From JAWCNN01 sp038848005 (lineage in GTDB: Archaea > Thermoproteota > Bathyarchaeia > Bathyarchaeales > Bathycorpusculaceae): a stretch of DNA of 41,892 nt. Below are positions 32,239 to 40,285 of the stretch, piece after piece. The notes under the pieces are model-generated. The model did not search any database and was not told the DNA's origin. It saw nothing but the letters and a program-made list of their open reading frames with translations. The translations under genes were made by a program, and so were the position numbers. The stretch spans positions 1-41,892 of the forward strand of contig JAWCNZ010000015.1 of assembly GCA_038848005.1 (NCBI GenBank), in the 5' to 3' direction. Each line of letters begins with the position of its first letter. Position 1 is the stretch's first letter.

Positions 32239-33417
32239 ATGAAAGTTTATTTCGCTCCATGCGGCATCGGTTTGGGTCACGTTGGAAGATGCGTTCCAAT
32301 AGCAAAAAAACTCCTTGAAAAAAAAGCTGAAGTGTTATTTTCCACATACCGCGAAGGCATACAATACATTGAAAATGAGAAAATGCCATTTGTGAAGGCT
32401 CCGCCGATAGGCTTTCAGGTTAAACCCGACGGGACAGTGGATTTTAGACAGACAGCAGCTAATCCTGGACCTTTTTTGGCGTCTTTCACCCTTCTAAAAC
32501 AGGTTAACGCTGAGTTAGGGGCTATTGAACGTTTTAAGCCTAATGTTGTTGTGTCGGATTCCCGTGTTTCGCCTTTGCTTGCAGCGAGAATTTTGGGCAT
32601 ACCGAGAATCTGCATTCTAAACCAGTTTCAGCTTATAATTCCAAGGAAAAAGCGGTTTCTGCGTTTGGCGAAGTTTGCCGATTTTATAGCGCTTACCCTT
32701 ATTGGAAAAATTTGGACAAGCGGAAACTTCGTTTTAATTCCGGATTTTCCACCGCCATACACCATATGCGCTGGAAACCTAAACATCCCAAAATTTTATA
32801 GAAAAAACGTGAAGCTTATAGGACCAATATTGCCAACACGTCCAGATGAACTGCCAACGAAAGGGGAAATGCGCAGAAAGTTGGGTTTACCATTAAATAA
32901 AACTGTCATTTTTGCGCCTATAAGTGGACCAATAAGAGAAAGAGCTTTCTTAACAGCAGCTTTGGCGAAAATTTTGCTGGATTTTCCAGAAGAGTATGCT
33001 GTTGTTATGTCGTTGGGTTATCCAAACGCTGACACTAAACCTGCAAGCCATGGTAACGTAACAATTTATAAGTGGATTCCAAACCGCTTTGAATTTTTAA
33101 AGGCTTCAGACCTTGTTGTTGGAAGGGCTGGACATGGAACCCTAACGCAGTGTATGTGTTATGGCAAGCCAATGATTCTTATACCAACGCCAAGCCACAC
33201 TGAACAACTCAGCAATGCAAAACAAGCCGAAACTTTAGGCATAGCCAAAATTATCCACCAAGAAAAGTTAAACAAAGAAAAACTTTTGGAATGCGTTAAA
33301 CAAATTTTAAAGGATGAATTTTCTCGGCGAATTGAAGCGGTTCAAAGGGAAATCCTAAAGCATGACGGGTTAAAAGCGGCTGTGGAAACAATAATTGAAA
33401 TAGCAAAGGCAAAATAA
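32239..33417 (+). CDS. GT-B family glycosyltransferase (MurG/GT28-like)
   Basis: The 392-residue protein has the GT-B architecture: an N-terminal domain beginning FAPCGIGLGHVGRCVPIA, as in MurG-type transferases, and a C-terminal nucleotide-sugar domain with LVVGRAGHGTLTQCMCYGKPMILIPTPSHTEQ. The sugar donor and acceptor are unknown; surface glycan or glycolipid synthesis is likely. No signal peptide is present. It is coupled to the AMMECR1 gene, and nadC follows after 30 bases. Confidence 0.88.
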   Translation: MKVYFAPCGIGLGHVGRCVPIAKKLLEKKAEVLFSTYREGIQYIENEKMPFVKAPPIGFQVKPDGTVDFRQTAANPGPFLASFTLLKQVNAELGAIERFKPNVVVSDSRVSPLLAARILGIPRICILNQFQLIIPRKKRFLRLAKFADFIALTLIGKIWTSGNFVLIPDFPPPYTICAGNLNIPKFYRKNVKLIGPILPTRPDELPTKGEMRRKLGLPLNKTVIFAPISGPIRERAFLTAALAKILLDFPEEYAVVMSLGYPNADTKPASHGNVTIYKWIPNRFEFLKASDLVVGRAGHGTLTQCMCYGKPMILIPTPSHTEQLSNAKQAETLGIAKIIHQEKLNKEKLLECVKQILKDEFSRRIEAVQREILKHDGLKAAVETIIEIAKAK

Positions 33418-33447
33418 TTTAGGGTTAAAACAACAAAGTGTTTAGGC

Positions 33448-34320
33448 ATGTTTGTGCCGCGGAAAATTTTGGAGGAGAAGCTTCGAAGTTTGCTTGCGGA
33501 AGATGTTGGACAAGGAGACATAACCACGGCGCTGACTGTTCCACCTAAAACCCAAGTAGAAGCGGAAATAATAGCCAAAGAATCCGGAGTGGCGGCGGGA
33601 ATAGAAGAAGCAGAAATTCTCTTGGAAAATTTAGGCGTTAAAGTTGAAAATGCAGTTGCGGACGGAGAAAAAATAAAGCCAAAACAAGCTTTAATGAAAA
33701 TTGTTGGTGACGCACAGACCATTCTTTCAGCTGAACGCACAGTTTTAAATTTGATTTCACGGATGAGCGGAATAGCCACAGCCACAAGAAATATTGTGGA
33801 AAAACTTAGGGCGGAAGGATTAAAAACGAGGGTTGCATGCACACGAAAAACAGCGCCTGGGCTTCTATATTTCGATAAGAAGGCTGTTTTGGTGGGAGGC
33901 GGCGACACGCATAGACTTCATTTGGATGACATGGTTTTGATTAAGGATAACCACATCAAAATTGTAGGAAATGTTGAAAAAGCCGTTAAAAAAGCCAAAG
34001 AAAAGGTTTCGCTAAGCAAAAAAATCGAGGTAGAAGCAACAAGCGTAGAAGAGGCGTTGGCGGCTGCAAAGTCTGGAGCGGACATCGTTATGTTAGATAA
34101 TTTCTCTCCGGAAAAAGTTGAGGAAGCGGTTAATTTGTTGAAAAAGGAGGGTTTGTTTGGAAAAGTGCTGTTGGAAGCCAGCGGTGGGATAACAGCTGAA
34201 AACGTTTTGGAATACGCCTCAAAAGGCGTGGATATTGTAAGTTTAGGCGAAATAACCGACAGCCCAAAAACATTAGACATAAGCCTAGAAATAATGACCA
34301 TTAGGCGCTTCGTTTTGTGA
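33448..34320 (+). CDS. nadC: Nicotinate-nucleotide pyrophosphorylase (carboxylating)
   Basis: This enzyme makes nicotinate mononucleotide from quinolinate and PRPP in NAD synthesis. Recognisable segments are LRSLLAEDVGQGDITT, then ARKTAPG (here CTRKTAPGLLYFDKKAVLVGGGDTHR), and LIKDNHI followed by the C-terminal GGITAENV. At 290 residues it is typical. The start is ATG at 33448. It ends with a 36-base overlap with the convergent membrane-protein gene. Linked nadA or nadB were not found here. Confidence 0.94.
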   Translation: MFVPRKILEEKLRSLLAEDVGQGDITTALTVPPKTQVEAEIIAKESGVAAGIEEAEILLENLGVKVENAVADGEKIKPKQALMKIVGDAQTILSAERTVLNLISRMSGIATATRNIVEKLRAEGLKTRVACTRKTAPGLLYFDKKAVLVGGGDTHRLHLDDMVLIKDNHIKIVGNVEKAVKKAKEKVSLSKKIEVEATSVEEALAAAKSGADIVMLDNFSPEKVEEAVNLLKKEGLFGKVLLEASGGITAENVLEYASKGVDIVSLGEITDSPKTLDISLEIMTIRRFVL

Positions 34321-34869
34321 CAATGCAAGGTATATTAACGCTGTTTCTATTATTGCCGCTACAAAAAGAATTACGGCGCAAAACGCAATAAACTTGGAGG
34401 CGTTCTCAAGTTCACGTTTGCCTTTGCCTTGAAAGATGCGGTAAGTAAGCCACATGCTTTCAGCAATAGCGGCGGAATAAGCCGCAAATTCCAGCCACGC
34501 AAAAGGCATTAAAATCAAAATAAAGAGAAATCTCAATGTTGGATTGTACCCTTTAACTGCGGCGTCAGCGGCTATTACATAACCAGTGTTGTAAAACACG
34601 TAGCCTCCGAAAACTGGACCAACAAAAGGTATAAACATTATGAGGGTGAGCATAAAATTGTTACCGAAAATAAATTGCAAAAGCGAATCGTGTTCTTTCA
34701 AAAAAGTGATGGTTTCCTCAAATTCTTTGTTAAGTTCTTCTGCCTCTTTTTTTTCTATGGGTGTTAATGTTCCCACTGTTGTCATAGCCACAGCAAAAAT
34801 GAAGATTATAGATATCGTTACTATTCTTTTAATTAACGGTGGAAGGCTTCTCCAAAATGCTGAATCCAT
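34285..34869 (-). CDS. SpoIIM-like (stage II sporulation protein M family) membrane protein
   Basis: The 194-residue protein has four or five membrane segments. FGNNFMLTLIMFIPFVGPVFGGYVFYNTGYV and the later MPFAWLEFAAYSAAIAESM match the SpoIIM family, whose archaeal members are of unknown function and are not involved in sporulation. A long hydrophilic region near residues 38-60 lies outside the membrane. It overlaps nadC by 36 bases at the 3' end. It follows DUF4152 by 15 bases, so a common transcript with the rpc34-rlmE unit is likely. Confidence 0.82.
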   Translation of the reverse strand: MDSAFWRSLPPLIKRIVTISIIFIFAVAMTTVGTLTPIEKKEAEELNKEFEETITFLKEHDSLLQFIFGNNFMLTLIMFIPFVGPVFGGYVFYNTGYVIAADAAVKGYNPTLRFLFILILMPFAWLEFAAYSAAIAESMWLTYRIFQGKGKRELENASKFIAFCAVILFVAAIIETALIYLALSQNEAPNGHYF

Positions 34870-34884
34870 TTTTGGTTTTCTCCA

Positions 34885-35577
34885 TTAAATTTTAGGTGTT
34901 ATTTTTATGGTTCTGAATCCTCTTGCAATTGGGTTTAACATTTCCGTCATATTAACTTTTTTTAAAACTTCGTTTGTGTCTTCCGCGTAGCCCTTAACGT
35001 CGTGTTCAGCCATCACAAGCGAACGCAAAAAAACCTTTCCCTCTGCAATTTTATGTTGGCATTTAGACGGCAATCCTAAAAGAACGGTTTGATTTTCCTT
35101 CACTGCTTTCTCGCATGTGTACAAGATTGCATGTGCGCCTGCTGTTAACTCTGCAACTCTTACGGGAATGCTGTCTTTTCCGATAGCCAAAACTTCAATT
35201 CCATATTTCTGTGTAATTTCGTTTGCGATTCGCCTAAGCTTTGGCAAAATTTTTATGAGGTTACGTCTAGCTTTATTTGAAATTTTCATGTTTGAAAATT
35301 GAATTGGCGATAACTGTTCAAGCGGAACAGCGCCTAAGGACATGTCCAAATGCACAGTGTCGGCGCCCACTTTTTCCAGCAGTTTTTTGCAAAGCTCCGC
35401 TTCGTGCACCACAACTTCCTGTCCACTTTCAGCCTTTACAAAGATGGGTTCGAATATTCCAGTGGTTGGCTCTTTATATGGTGGTTCAACAAGCACGGCT
35501 GCGGCTGCAACAATAAATACGGGTTCAAATTTGCTGTTTAGTATTGCTGAAGAAGAATCCGCTGCGATGATTTTCAA
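34885..35577 (-). CDS. DUF4152 family protein
   Basis: This archaeal family has unknown function. Recognisable parts are KIIAADSSSAILNSKFEP at the N-terminus, AVLVEPPYKEP, and HLDMSLGAVPLEQL, followed by IEVLAIGKDSIPVRVAEL. The pattern resembles RNase-H-like or Asp-containing cores, but no activity is established. The TTG at 35577 is chosen because AGGTGA lies 6 bases upstream and the family starts here; an earlier frame beginning at 35658 would overlap rlmE and does not match. The length is 230 residues. It is downstream of rlmE by 56 bases in the same unit. Confidence 0.83.
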   Translation of the reverse strand: MKIIAADSSSAILNSKFEPVFIVAAAAVLVEPPYKEPTTGIFEPIFVKAESGQEVVVHEAELCKKLLEKVGADTVHLDMSLGAVPLEQLSPIQFSNMKISNKARRNLIKILPKLRRIANEITQKYGIEVLAIGKDSIPVRVAELTAGAHAILYTCEKAVKENQTVLLGLPSKCQHKIAEGKVFLRSLVMAEHDVKGYAEDTNEVLKKVNMTEMLNPIARGFRTIKITPKI

Positions 35578-35633
35578 ATGATATTCACCTTTACGCCTAA
35601 CATTAAGAAAACAGGTAGATTTTATTTTTGCTG

Positions 35634-36251
35634 TTATGCTGTTCTGCCTTTTAGGCACATCCCTAGAATGAATATTTCTGAGCTTTTGGCTCGGCTTGCT
35701 TTTGGCTTCACAACCCTAACAATTTCGAAGTGTATCCGCATTTTCTCGATGAAATCGTTTAGCATGTCGCCTTGAAAAACCTTCACGAAAAAGTTTCCAG
35801 AGGGCTTAAGCGTTTCCAAAGCTATTTTTAGGGCTTGCTGGGCTAAATCTATTTGGCGGGCATGGTCTATTTCCCATATTCCAGAAATGTTCGGCGAAAC
35901 ATCCGAAATTATAACGTCAGCTTTTCGCGGAAGCAAATCCATAATTTGCCCTGTTGTTTCTTGTTCGGTTATGTCGCCTATTATTGTTCTAACATTTTCT
36001 TGTGGAAAAGGCTCTATTGGTTTTAAGTCTACTCCCAAAACAAAACCTTCACTTCCAACAATTTTTCTTGCAGCTTGAACCCAACCGCCAGGCGCAGCGC
36101 CCAAATCAACAACAACATCGCCGTTTTTTATGAAATGGTACTTTTTTACAGCTTCGAATAGCTTGTAGGCTGCTCTTGAACGGTATTTTTCCTCTTTTGC
36201 TTTCTTGTAATAATAATCCCTTTTTCTATCTTGTATCCAAGCTTTTGGCAA
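35634..36251 (-). CDS. rlmE: RlmE/FtsJ-type 2'-O-ribose rRNA methyltransferase
   Basis: The protein matches the RlmE family that methylates the ribose of a universally conserved uridine in the 23S rRNA A-loop. The N-terminus has RSRAAYKLFE, then the SAM loop DLGAAPGGWVQ, and the catalytic K-D-K-E set is spread over RSRAAYKL, SDVSPNISG, and KVFQGD. At 205 residues it is complete. A TTG at 36251 begins 2 bases after the rpc34 stop, so the two are likely co-transcribed. DUF4152 and the SpoIIM-like gene follow on the same strand. Confidence 0.93.
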   Translation of the reverse strand: MPKAWIQDRKRDYYYKKAKEEKYRSRAAYKLFEAVKKYHFIKNGDVVVDLGAAPGGWVQAARKIVGSEGFVLGVDLKPIEPFPQENVRTIIGDITEQETTGQIMDLLPRKADVIISDVSPNISGIWEIDHARQIDLAQQALKIALETLKPSGNFFVKVFQGDMLNDFIEKMRIHFEIVRVVKPKASRAKSSEIFILGMCLKGRTA

Positions 36252-36253
36252 AA

Positions 36254-36631
36254 CTAGCTGTCACCCAAAGTTTCGGGCTCATTTTTAGTTGTGGAGAGAA
36301 GCCACTCCGTGAGTTTTTCACAGTTCTGCGGCGAAATAACGCCCGACGGGTCGCATCTGGAATTGTCTTGGCACATCAAGCATGGAACATCCATTATTGA
36401 ATCTATTGATGCTGGAAGCCTTCGAGGATAAAGCCTATAAGTCCAACGTCCATCCCGCAGTTCCCGCTCTCGCCTGATAAGCTTTTTCTCTTCAAGTTTC
36501 ATGGCTATGCGAGAGCCTTCTCTACTGCTTGCCCCAAGCTTACGCCAAAGCTCAGATTGGAGTATACCCTCAAAACCCGTGTTTAATATATACTGCAAAG
36601 CTTTTTGTTCCAAGTCGTTGCGTTTCGGCAT
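36254..36631 (-). CDS. Archaeal RPC34 orthologue (winged helix, Fe-S cysteines)
   Basis: This 125-residue protein combines a winged helix (GFEGILQSELWRKLGASSREGSRIAMKLEEKKLIRRE) with a C-terminal four-cysteine motif, C-x2-C-x5-C-x10-C, ending in the SPQNCEKLTEWL segment. That C-terminus resembles eukaryotic RNA polymerase III subunit RPC34/RPC6 (SPxxC..TEWL), whose cysteines hold a 4Fe-4S cluster. Archaeal RPC34 orthologues are known from Crenarchaeota and Thaumarchaeota, so the assignment fits the TACK placement. It probably assists transcription initiation, but its archaeal function is unclear. It leads a transcript with rlmE. Confidence 0.82.
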   Translation of the reverse strand: MPKRNDLEQKALQYILNTGFEGILQSELWRKLGASSREGSRIAMKLEEKKLIRRERELRDGRWTYRLYPRRLPASIDSIMDVPCLMCQDNSRCDPSGVISPQNCEKLTEWLLSTTKNEPETLGDS

Positions 36632-36730
36632 TTTCGATTCGTCTCTATCTTCTATATCGATATATACACGGTTTTAAAATAAAAATGTGTAGCTGGAGTT
36701 TATAAAAAACGTTATGGAAGAATTGAAGGC
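36632..36730. promoter_or_regulatory. Divergent promoters of rpc34 and kae1
   Basis: On the plus strand TTTATAAA (36699-36706) lies about 26 bases upstream of the kae1 ATG at 36731, predicting a leaderless transcript. On the minus strand GTGTATATATCG (about 36658-36669) serves rpc34. It contains the palindrome TATATCGATATA (36653-36664), which may be a chance of A/T content. No other signal was found in this 99-base gap. Confidence 0.5.
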
Positions 36731-37753
36731 ATGAGCATAGGAAAAAGGGGCAAAGCCTACTGCTTAGGAATTGAATCCACAGCAGACGACTTCAGTGTCG
36801 GAATAGCCGCTTTCAACGGCGAAATTTTAGCCAACATAATAAGCGCTTATGTTCCAGAAAAAGGCGGCATCCACCCAAGAGAAGCGGCGAGACACCACGC
36901 GGAAGTGGCGAACAAAGTTTTAGAAGAGGCTTTCCGAAAGGCTGGAATAAAACCGCAGGATTTGTCAGTTATCGCCTTTTCGCAGGGTCCAGGACTTGGT
37001 CCGTGTCTCCGCACAGGGGCAACCGTAGCCCGTGCATTAGCAGCTTACCTGCGCATTCCGTTGGTGGGCGTTAACCACTGTGTGGCGCACATTGAAATTG
37101 GAAGGTTAATAAGGAAAGCCGGAGACCCTGTTACGCTTTATGTTTCAGGCGGAAACACCATTGTTTCAGCTTTTGATTCTGGGCGTTACAGGGTTTTCGG
37201 CGAAACGTTGGACATAGCCCTTGGAAACTGCTTAGACGCTTTTGCAATAGAGGTTGGGCTTCGCCAAAAATCAGGCGTGCCGCTCGGAGCGGTTGTTGAA
37301 GAGCTTGCCGCGAAAGGTGAAAAGCTGATTGCGTTGCCATACACAGTCAAAGGTATGGACACGGCGTTCAGCGGATTATTAACAGCAGCAATAAACCACT
37401 TCAAAAAAGGCGATTGTAGGCTTGAGGATTTATGTTACAGCCTTCAAGAAACAGCTTTTTCAATGGTTACGGAAATCACTGAAAGGGCTTTAGCCCACAC
37501 GGAGAAAAAAGAGGTTTTATTAACGGGCGGAGTTGCCGCAAACAAGAGATTACAAGCCATGGTTGAAGCCATAGCCGAAGAACACAACGCGCGGTTCTGT
37601 GTCGTGCCAAAAGAGTTTGCCGTCGACAACGGTGCCATGATTGCTTGGACAGGCGTTTTAGCCTACAAACACGGTTTGACTACGCCAATCGAAGAAAGCT
37701 TTGTTAGGCTGAGGTGGCGCCTCGACGAGGTTGAAGTTCCATGGATAAAATAA
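36731..37753 (+). CDS. kae1: KEOPS subunit Kae1, tRNA N6-threonylcarbamoyladenosine synthase
   Basis: Kae1 transfers the threonylcarbamoyl group to A37 of tRNAs that read ANN codons, as part of KEOPS. Metal ligands His116 and His120 (VNHCVAHIEIGR) and Asp299 (VDNGAMIAW) are present, as are HHAEVA, the SGGNT strand, GETLDIALGN and AFSGLL. Compared with the usual PGGP-x-IE loop there is a four-residue longer stretch, so the loop reads KSGVPLGAVVEEL. The stop overlaps the bud32 start by 13 bases, which fits the fused or adjacent Kae1-Bud32 pairs of other archaea. A TATA box predicts a leaderless message. Confidence 0.94.
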   Translation: MSIGKRGKAYCLGIESTADDFSVGIAAFNGEILANIISAYVPEKGGIHPREAARHHAEVANKVLEEAFRKAGIKPQDLSVIAFSQGPGLGPCLRTGATVARALAAYLRIPLVGVNHCVAHIEIGRLIRKAGDPVTLYVSGGNTIVSAFDSGRYRVFGETLDIALGNCLDAFAIEVGLRQKSGVPLGAVVEELAAKGEKLIALPYTVKGMDTAFSGLLTAAINHFKKGDCRLEDLCYSLQETAFSMVTEITERALAHTEKKEVLLTGGVAANKRLQAMVEAIAEEHNARFCVVPKEFAVDNGAMIAWTGVLAYKHGLTTPIEESFVRLRWRLDEVEVPWIK

Positions 37754-38400
37754 AAGCTGTTTTGCTCAAGAAGGGAGCAGAAGCCAGCCTTTACCTTGCG
37801 GATTGGCACAACAGAAAAGTGGTTATTAAAAGGCGGTTGCCCAAAAAATATCGTCCAGCTTTGTTGGATGAGCAGATTCGCATTTACAGAACAATCCATG
37901 AACCGCAACTGATGCATGAAGCAAAAAAGGCTGGAGTGCCAACGCCAACAATTTTCTTGGTTGACGTTGAAAACTCCACAATAATAATGGAGTTCATCGA
38001 AGGAAAACAAGTGAAACAGCTTTTAAGCGAAGTTTCAGAAAAAGAAAGGATAAGCCTATGCCTAAAAATCGGCGAGTTAATAGGAAAACTGCACAAAAAC
38101 GGGATAATCCACGGCGATTTAACAACATCAAACATGATTATGAATTCGGAAGGAAAAATTTTCTTTGTGGATTTCGGGTTAGGCGAAAAAACATTTGATT
38201 TAGAAGCCAGAGGCGTTGATTTACACCTAATGAAAAGAGCCTTACAAAGCACGCATTTCCGCTTCGCAGAGGAATGCTTCAAAAACGTAGTGGCGGGCTA
38301 CTCAAAAATTTTCGACGCTGAAAACGTGAAAAACATTTTAGATAGGATAAGGGAAATAGAAAGACGTGGCAGATATGTCGCAGAAAGAAAAAGCAAATAA
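37741..38400 (+). CDS. bud32: KEOPS kinase-like ATPase Bud32
   Basis: Bud32 is the small protein-kinase-like ATPase that activates Kae1 within KEOPS. The ATP-binding lysine lies in VVIKRRLPKKYR, the catalytic loop is HGDLTTSN and the metal motif is VDFGLGE. At 219 residues it is a normal Bud32. The start ATG at 37741 overlaps kae1 by 13 bases. Cgi121 and Pcc1, the remaining KEOPS subunits, are not in the window. The next gene overlaps its end by 35 bases. Confidence 0.95.
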   Translation: MDKIKAVLLKKGAEASLYLADWHNRKVVIKRRLPKKYRPALLDEQIRIYRTIHEPQLMHEAKKAGVPTPTIFLVDVENSTIIMEFIEGKQVKQLLSEVSEKERISLCLKIGELIGKLHKNGIIHGDLTTSNMIMNSEGKIFFVDFGLGEKTFDLEARGVDLHLMKRALQSTHFRFAEECFKNVVAGYSKIFDAENVKNILDRIREIERRGRYVAERKSK

Positions 38401-38998
38401 CTTCCAATTAAAAGGCAAGGTGATATTTTTTGCAACAAACAACTACAACAAATTCAACGAAGCCCGCAAAATACTGGCGGAATATAAAATAGCCGTGGGT
38501 ATGCTTAGAGTTAAATCATTGGAAATTCAAAGCGAAAACCTAGAAGAAATTGCAAAAGCAAGCGTTTTAGACGCCTTTAAAAAGTGCAATCTGCCAATCA
38601 TAGTGGAAGATGCAGGCTTATTCATAGAATCCCTAAACGGTTTTCCAGGGCCATACGCCTCTTACGTTTACCAGTCTATAGGAAATGAAGGCGTTTTGAG
38701 GCTTATGGAGAATAAAGAAAACAGAAACGCCAAGTTCCAGTCAGTGATAGCCTATCACTCACAAGAACTGAAGGAACCACTCATTTTTAAGGGAGAAGTT
38801 CCTGGCAGAATAACAAGGGAAAAACATCGTGGAAACTCTGGTTTCGGTTTTGACCCAATTTTTGAACCCTTAGGCGGAAACGGGAAAACTTTTGCTGAAA
38901 TGACTGTTGAAGAAAAGAATAGGTTTTCTCACAGAGCCAAAGCCCTAAAAAAGTTTGCTGAGTGGTACAGCGGAAAAAATGAAAAGCCACAAGTCTAA
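38366..38998 (+). CDS. XTP/dITP pyrophosphatase (Ham1/RdgB)
   Basis: This enzyme hydrolyses non-canonical purine triphosphates to keep them out of RNA and DNA. FFATNNYNKFNEA at the N-terminus is the metal-binding start, VEDAGLFIESLNGFPG is the substrate loop, and the late GNSGFGFDPIFEP and SHRAKALKKF complete the family pattern. The GTG at 38366 overlaps bud32 by 35 bases; an ATG three codons later is possible. It ends an operon with kae1 and bud32. Confidence 0.93.
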   Translation: MADMSQKEKANNFQLKGKVIFFATNNYNKFNEARKILAEYKIAVGMLRVKSLEIQSENLEEIAKASVLDAFKKCNLPIIVEDAGLFIESLNGFPGPYASYVYQSIGNEGVLRLMENKENRNAKFQSVIAYHSQELKEPLIFKGEVPGRITREKHRGNSGFGFDPIFEPLGGNGKTFAEMTVEEKNRFSHRAKALKKFAEWYSGKNEKPQV

Positions 38999-39023
38999 CA
39001 GTTTGTTAGGAGAGTGGTTATGG

Positions 39024-39560
39024 TTGAATGAGCAAAATCAGTTGTCTGTGCCAAAAGAAGTGTCAATAGCACCCAACGAAAAAATTCTTATGGTGCTTGG
39101 AAGAAGCTACATATCCTACGTTACGGTTGCAACAATCGGGCTTATCTTGCTTGGAATAATTTTGACAATCACAAGCTTCTCTATTCCGCCAGAACATGAA
39201 TGGGTTATACTTCCTTTACTCATATTTTACCTTCTAGTTCTTCCACCACTTATATATGGGTTGGGCTATGTTTACGTTAAGGGGCACCGCTACATAATCA
39301 CAAACGAAAGAATAATCATGTTCAGAAAATTTATAGGCATACTCATGCGAACAGTCACACACGACAAAATAACAGACCTAATCGTAAATCAAGGACCAAT
39401 CGGTAGGCTTTGCAACTACGGAAGGGTTTCCCCGATAACAGCGGGAATGATAATGCCAATGGGCGCAGCCATATTCTCCATTTCAGGCGTACGTAACCCA
39501 TACCAAGTCAGAGACAGCATAGCAAAACTGGTGAAGGAAAAGCAGACAGGGGAGCAATAA
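39024..39560 (+). CDS. Membrane PH-domain protein (bPH2-like), first paralogue
   Basis: The 178-residue protein has a short cytoplasmic N-terminus, two membrane segments (about residues 30-53 and 60-82) and a bacterial-type PH domain (bPH2, formerly DUF304). The latter includes VKGHRYIITNERIIMFRKF and ITDLIVNQGPIGRLCNYG. These domains are usually predicted to face the cytoplasm. The TTG at 39024 is preferred because it gives a start that aligns with the next paralogue, and GGAG lies 11 bases upstream. It overlaps neither neighbour and is followed after 6 bases by its paralogue. Confidence 0.83.
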   Translation: MNEQNQLSVPKEVSIAPNEKILMVLGRSYISYVTVATIGLILLGIILTITSFSIPPEHEWVILPLLIFYLLVLPPLIYGLGYVYVKGHRYIITNERIIMFRKFIGILMRTVTHDKITDLIVNQGPIGRLCNYGRVSPITAGMIMPMGAAIFSISGVRNPYQVRDSIAKLVKEKQTGEQ

Positions 39561-39566
39561 AGGCTG

Positions 39567-40145
39567 ATGGATGCCGAGAAGCGCCTTCCGCCACAAGTGT
39601 CGCTGCTCCAAAACGAAAAAGTTATAATGCCGCTACGGAGACGCTACACATCAATTCTCACGTCAATTTTATCCTTCATCGCCACAGCATTTTTAGTGAG
39701 CCTAAGTTCAACCATCAGATACATTACACAACAAAGCCGTTTCGGAGCTATTTCAACCATAATCATCTATATAATCATAATTGGTTTTGTATTTGCCTTT
39801 GGGTTTATGGCTTTGGTTGGATACTTCTATGTTCAAGGACACCTATACATTTTGACAAACCGCCGCATAATCCTATACAGAAAATTCATAACAATATCAG
39901 TTAGGGAAATCGCCTACCCAGAAATAACAGACCTCATAATGAACCAAGGTCCAATCGCCAGAATCCTTAACTACGGCTCCATAGCACCATTAAGCCCAGG
40001 CGTTAGAGGATTCTACGCAATGCCATACCCCTACACGAGAAGATTCGCTTATGCCAGAGTAGAACTAAAAGACGTGGATAAGCCATTAAAGGTTATGGAT
40101 GACCTATTTAGGCTTATTCGCACTTGCAAGTCAAAATCGGAATAG
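39567..40145 (+). CDS. Membrane PH-domain protein (bPH2-like), second paralogue
   Basis: This 192-residue protein is paralogous to the preceding gene: two membrane segments in the first 85 residues, then the same PH pattern VQGHLYILTNRRIILYRKF and ITDLIMNQGPIARILNYG. A tail after residue 140 is longer and rich in Tyr, Pro and Arg, then a final helix KVMDDLFRLIRTC. The last 25 codons are repeated in mutated form at 41671-41745 after the protease gene. The pair is probably co-transcribed; function is unknown. Confidence 0.85.
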   Translation: MDAEKRLPPQVSLLQNEKVIMPLRRRYTSILTSILSFIATAFLVSLSSTIRYITQQSRFGAISTIIIYIIIIGFVFAFGFMALVGYFYVQGHLYILTNRRIILYRKFITISVREIAYPEITDLIMNQGPIARILNYGSIAPLSPGVRGFYAMPYPYTRRFAYARVELKDVDKPLKVMDDLFRLIRTCKSKSE

Positions 40146-40285
40146 AATTCTAATCTAGAAAAAGTGTCATAAAATTCATAAAACTTATAAATAATTAACG
40201 CCAATATGTATAATTGCATACTTGGATGTATGTGAAATGAGGAAAAAAGTTTGGGTGTTATTAACAGCGTTAGCAATTGTCTCCT
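40071..40285 (+). repeat. Direct repeat, first copy
   Basis: This 215-base segment contains the last 25 codons of the second PH-domain gene, the following promoter and the start of the exported-protein gene. The same sequence recurs at 41671-41892. The coding part is about 85% identical between copies, while about 140 bases from AATTCTAATCTAG to the window end are identical except for one A. The spacing gives a tandem unit of about 1.6 kb. Confidence 0.92.
40184..40193 (+). promoter_or_regulatory. TATA box of the exported-protein/metzincin operon
   Basis: CTTATAAATA is a strong TATA-like element. It predicts a transcript start near 40215-40220, about 20 bases upstream of the ATG at 40237. 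No Shine-Dalgarno sequence is evident between them. The same element is present in the second copy at about 41790-41800. Confidence 0.6.

Noticed and set aside
36653..36664. TATATCGATATA palindrome as an operator
   Set aside because: In such A/T-rich promoter sequence a 12-base palindrome can arise by chance, and it overlaps a TATA box, which explains it.
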